A DNA stretch of 7,744 nt, taken from the NCBI GenBank assembly GCA_900549355.1, contig UROA01000092.1:1-7744 (forward strand). The letters are read 5' to 3'. Position numbers and translations under genes: made by a program. This DNA is from an uncultured Collinsella sp. (lineage in GTDB: Bacteria > Actinomycetota > Coriobacteriia > Coriobacteriales > Coriobacteriaceae). Under the pieces are notes generated by a model that saw nothing but the letters and a program-made list of their open reading frames with translations, searched no databases and was not told the origin of the DNA. This document shows, in pieces, positions 4,844-7,744 of the stretch (its first letter is position 1; every line of letters starts with the position of its first letter).

Positions 4844-6049
4844 ATGACCACTCCCGACGAAAAGACATTCGCCACGCTCACCAAGCTGTTTGAGGAGGAG
4901 TTTGGCCCCATCGGCGACCGCCAGGTGCTCTATGTGCACGCGCCCGGCCGCTCCGAGATCAGTGGCAACCACACCGACCACGAGGGCGGCCACGTCATCG
5001 CCGGCTCGCTCGATGTCGCCGTCGACGGCATCGCCGTGGCAACCGATTCCAACAAGGTTCGCGTTGCCGACGAGGGCTATCCCACGTTTGAGATCGCGCT
5101 CGATACGCTAGATGTTCAGGAGTCCGAGAAGGGCACGTCCGCAAGCCTCGTCCGCGGCATGGCCCACGAGATCGCAGCCCTTGGCGTTGAGCCCCAGGGC
5201 TTCGACTTCGCCTTCACCTGCTCTGTCCCCTCGGGCGGCGGCCTTTCCAGCTCTGCTGCTGTCGAGGCGGCATACGGTCGCGCCATGGAGACGCTCTGGG
5301 GCGCACCCGCCATCGAGCCCGTCGCGCTCGCCCAGATGAGCCAGCGCACCGAGAACAACTACTACGGCAAGCCCTGCGGTCTGATGGACCAGGCCGCTGT
5401 ATGCCTGGGCGGCCTTGCCTACATGGACTTTGAGGACCAGGCTCAGCCTAAAACCCAGAAGCTCGAACTCAACTTTGAGGATCACGGCTATGCGCTCGTG
5501 CTCGTTAAGGTTGGTGCCGACCACGTGGCCGCCACCGACGATTACGCTGCCGTTCCGCGCGAGATGCAAGACGTCGCCGCCGAGTTTGGCAAGGCACGCC
5601 TGTGCGAGGTCGATGTTGCCGATTTTGACGCCAAGCTCCCCGAGCTGCGTGCCAAACTGGGCGACCGTGCCTGCCTGCGCGCCGTTCACTACTGGTACGA
5701 GAATGGCCTGGTCGATAAGCGCTGGGCGGCCCTGAACGCCGGCGACATCGATCAGTTCCTGGTCCTGACGCGCGAGTCCGGCGCCAGCTCTGCCATGTAC
5801 CTGCAGAATGTCGTTGCCAAGCTGGGCTCCGAGCAGCCTTCCATGTATGCCCTGGCGCTGGCCGAGCACGTGCTCGACGGCCGCGGCGCCGTTCGTATCC
5901 ACGGTGGCGGCTTTGGTGGCACCATCCAGGCCTTTGTGCCGCTCGACCTGGTCGACACCTTCATCGCCAAGATGAACGGCTGGCTGGGCGAAGGCTCTGC
6001 CCGTCACTACGCCATCTCTGACAAGGGGGCTTACGCGGCATGGCTGTAA
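4844..6049 (+). CDS. galK: Galactokinase (GHMP kinase)
   Basis: This 401-residue cytoplasmic enzyme phosphorylates galactose with ATP to galactose-1-phosphate, the entry step of the Leloir pathway. Motif 1 is GRSEISGNHTDH (35-46) with catalytic Arg36; motif 2 is the ATP loop PSGGGLSSSAA (129-139); the catalytic base is Asp182 in CGLMDQ; motif 3 is HGGGFGG (353-359). Motif 1 departs from the textbook GRxNxIGEHxDY: Asn42 stands where a sugar-contacting Glu is usual, and His46 replaces Tyr. Length is normal. ATG at 4844 was chosen because AAGGAAAGG (4829-4837) lies 6 nt upstream; the GTG at 4757 would place the third operator inside the gene and adds 29 unconserved residues. It is the first gene of galKT, overlapping galT by 10 nt. 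Confidence 0.95.
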   Translation: MTTPDEKTFATLTKLFEEEFGPIGDRQVLYVHAPGRSEISGNHTDHEGGHVIAGSLDVAVDGIAVATDSNKVRVADEGYPTFEIALDTLDVQESEKGTSASLVRGMAHEIAALGVEPQGFDFAFTCSVPSGGGLSSSAAVEAAYGRAMETLWGAPAIEPVALAQMSQRTENNYYGKPCGLMDQAAVCLGGLAYMDFEDQAQPKTQKLELNFEDHGYALVLVKVGADHVAATDDYAAVPREMQDVAAEFGKARLCEVDVADFDAKLPELRAKLGDRACLRAVHYWYENGLVDKRWAALNAGDIDQFLVLTRESGASSAMYLQNVVAKLGSEQPSMYALALAEHVLDGRGAVRIHGGGFGGTIQAFVPLDLVDTFIAKMNGWLGEGSARHYAISDKGAYAAWL

Positions 6050-7668
6050 TGATTGACGTGCGCGAGGCCGCGCAGAACCTGATCGAGTACGCTATCCACC
6101 GATCGATGATCGGCCAGGACGATCGCATCTGGGCATACAACACCATTCTAGAGTGCATCGGTGCCACAGGTCCCGCGCTCGACATGGCCTGGGCACTCCA
6201 GGTCGAAAAACTCTCGCTCTTGCACCCCGATACCCTGCCCGACTTTGACCTTGAAGGCACGCTTGCCGCGCTTTCCGAGGCTGCCGTTGCCAATGGCGCC
6301 GCCGAGGACACGGTGTCGGGCCGCGACCGCATCGCCATGCGCATCATGGGCGCGCTCATGCCGAGGCCTTCGGTTGTAAACGAGGAGTTCAACGGACGTA
6401 TGGGCGTCAACGAGCCCCGCGCCGCGACCGACTGGTTCTACGGTCTGTGCTGCGACGCCGGCTACGTGCGCCGTGCCGCCATCGCGCGCAACATCAAATG
6501 GAGCACCCCCACCAACTGGGGCGATCTTGAGATCACCATCAACCTGTCCAAGCCTGAGAAGGACCCGCGCGATATCGCCGCGGCAGGTGCCGCCAAAAAC
6601 ACGGGCGAGAAGTATCCCGCCTGTCAGCTGTGCATCGAGAACGAGGGCTACCCCGGACGCTCCGCCGCGGCCGACGGCGGCGCCCATCCCGCCCGTCAAA
6701 ACCTACGCGTTATTCCCATTCAGCTCAACGGCGAGCGCTGGGGCTTCCAGTACAGCCCGTATGCGTACTTTAACGAGCACTGCATTGCCATGAGCTCCGA
6801 GCATCGCCCGATGCACGTCGACCGTAAGGGCCTGACCTGCCTGCTCGACTTTGTCGACCTGTTCCCGCACTACTTTATTGGCTCCAACGCCGACCTGCCC
6901 ATCGTGGGCGGCTCGATTCTGTCGCACGACCACTTCCAGGGCGGTGCGCACGAGTTCCCCATGATGCATGCCGCCGAGGTCTCGCAGTTTAGCGTGCCCG
7001 GCTTTGACCAGGTCACCGGTACCGTGCTGCAGTGGCCGCTCTCGGTACTGCGCCTGCGCTCGCATGACCGCGCTCAGCTGCTCGACGCTGCCGAGAAGAT
7101 TATCCTCGCCTGGCGCGAGTGGACCGATGAGTCGGTGGGCGTCATCGCGCACACAGCCGACGGCGTGGCGCACAACACCGTGACGCCCGTCATCCGCCGC
7201 GTCGACTCCCGCGGCAATGCCGGCGGCGAAATCTACGAGGCCTACCTGGCGCTTCGCTGCAACATCACGACCGACGAGCATCCGCTGGGCGTATTCCACC
7301 CGCATGCTGAGTACCACCATATTAAAAAGGAGAACATCGGCCTGATCGAGGTCATGGGCCTGGCCATTCTTCCGCCGCGCCTGGTTCCCGAGCTCGGCGC
7401 TGTTCGTGAGCACCTGCTGGCAGCCAAGGCCGATGCCAGCTACGACCTTGCCGGCGCACTCGAGGGCGATGATCTTTGCCGCAGCCATGCCGCATGGACC
7501 GAGGATGTCTTTGCCCGTCGCGCCGATGAGCTTACGGCGGATAACGCCATCGATATCCTGCACGAGGAGGTGGGCGTGGTGTTTGGCCACGTGCTCGACA
7601 ACGCCGGCGTCTTTAAGTGGGACGAGGCGGGACGCGCCGCCCAGCAGCGCTTTATCGACTCGCTGTAG
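6040..7668 (+). CDS. galT: UDP-glucose--hexose-1-phosphate uridylyltransferase, class II
   Basis: This 542-residue cytoplasmic enzyme exchanges galactose-1-phosphate with UDP-glucose to give UDP-galactose and glucose-1-phosphate, directly after GalK. Class II hallmarks are YPACQLCIENEGYPGR (192-207), the active-site SHDHFQGGAHEFPM (295-308) with the histidine pair at 296/298, and HPHAEYHHIKKENIGLIE (420-437). This form is typical of Gram-positives and unrelated in length to the roughly 350-residue class I enzyme of E. coli. It is slightly longer than the usual 490-510 residues. The start at 6040 lies 10 nt after GGGGG (6025-6029) and overlaps the galK end; an ATG at 6049 (TAATG overlapping the galK stop) is an alternative that removes three residues. 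Either arrangement implies translational coupling. galE is not in the window. Confidence 0.96.
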   Translation: MAVMIDVREAAQNLIEYAIHRSMIGQDDRIWAYNTILECIGATGPALDMAWALQVEKLSLLHPDTLPDFDLEGTLAALSEAAVANGAAEDTVSGRDRIAMRIMGALMPRPSVVNEEFNGRMGVNEPRAATDWFYGLCCDAGYVRRAAIARNIKWSTPTNWGDLEITINLSKPEKDPRDIAAAGAAKNTGEKYPACQLCIENEGYPGRSAAADGGAHPARQNLRVIPIQLNGERWGFQYSPYAYFNEHCIAMSSEHRPMHVDRKGLTCLLDFVDLFPHYFIGSNADLPIVGGSILSHDHFQGGAHEFPMMHAAEVSQFSVPGFDQVTGTVLQWPLSVLRLRSHDRAQLLDAAEKIILAWREWTDESVGVIAHTADGVAHNTVTPVIRRVDSRGNAGGEIYEAYLALRCNITTDEHPLGVFHPHAEYHHIKKENIGLIEVMGLAILPPRLVPELGAVREHLLAAKADASYDLAGALEGDDLCRSHAAWTEDVFARRADELTADNAIDILHEEVGVVFGHVLDNAGVFKWDEAGRAAQQRFIDSL

Positions 7669-7744
7669 CAGCGAGCCCGAACGCACGCACTCAACGAATA
7701 GCGCCTACGCGACAACGGCGCCCGCCGGCAACATCGCCGACGGG
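7669..7744. other. Downstream of galT, window edge
   Basis: These 76 bases hold no recognisable gene, ribosome site or T-tract terminator. CCCG (7720s) and CGGG (7741-7744) could be the arms of a longer hairpin cut by the window end. Whether the operon continues cannot be seen. Confidence 0.3.

Noticed and set aside
6703..7686. 327-codon minus-strand frame opposite galT, and a similar 299-codon frame opposite galK (5108-6007)
   Set aside because: Both are antisense to clear Leloir enzymes and show no family motif.

Overview
The window is chromosomal, protein-coding DNA of high GC content with strongly GC-ending codons. The class II GalT, a Gram-positive-style galactokinase, a stand-alone flavodiiron protein and strong AGGAGG-type ribosome sites suggest an anaerobic high-GC Gram-positive. 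A gut Coriobacteriia member such as Collinsella fits best, but this is an inference from gene style and not a database result.

Layout from left to right: (1) 1-112, the edge of the window, with no confident gene; (2) 113-970, minus strand, a class II ketose-bisphosphate aldolase (fructose- or tagatose-1,6-bisphosphate); (3) 971-1304, an AT-richer divergent intergenic region; (4) 1305-2108, plus strand, a DeoR-family sugar-phosphate repressor; (5) 2109-2151, a strong hairpin terminator whose T-tract faces the minus strand; (6) 2184-3344, minus strand, an FprA-type flavodiiron O2/NO reductase; (7) 3474-4505, minus strand, a LacI/GalR-family regulator with a GTG start; (8) 4506-4843, a divergent regulatory region with three near-identical 16-bp operator candidates; (9) 4844-6049 and 6040-7668, plus strand, overlapping galK and galT (class II), the first two Leloir enzymes; (10) 7669-7744, the window edge.

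The clearest functional unit is lacI <-> galKT. The LacI-type protein is divergent from galKT, and the gap holds three copies of ATGTTAACGTACTCAT, a partial dyad with a central CpG. This suggests local, probably autoregulated control by a galactose-related effector, possibly with DNA looping. galE and a transporter are not in the window. The aldolase and DeoR regulator form a second divergent pair that may link sugar-phosphate sensing to lower glycolysis or the tagatose route. The flavodiiron gene is a separate oxidative/nitrosative defence unit with its own promoter, which overlaps a 7-bp inverted repeat.

No mobile element, CRISPR array, tRNA or rRNA was seen. This is mostly an ordinary metabolic region. 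The points most worth a second look are the triple operator, the dyad on the fprA promoter, the bulged hairpin in the galK upstream region, and the GNHTDH variant of the galactokinase signature.
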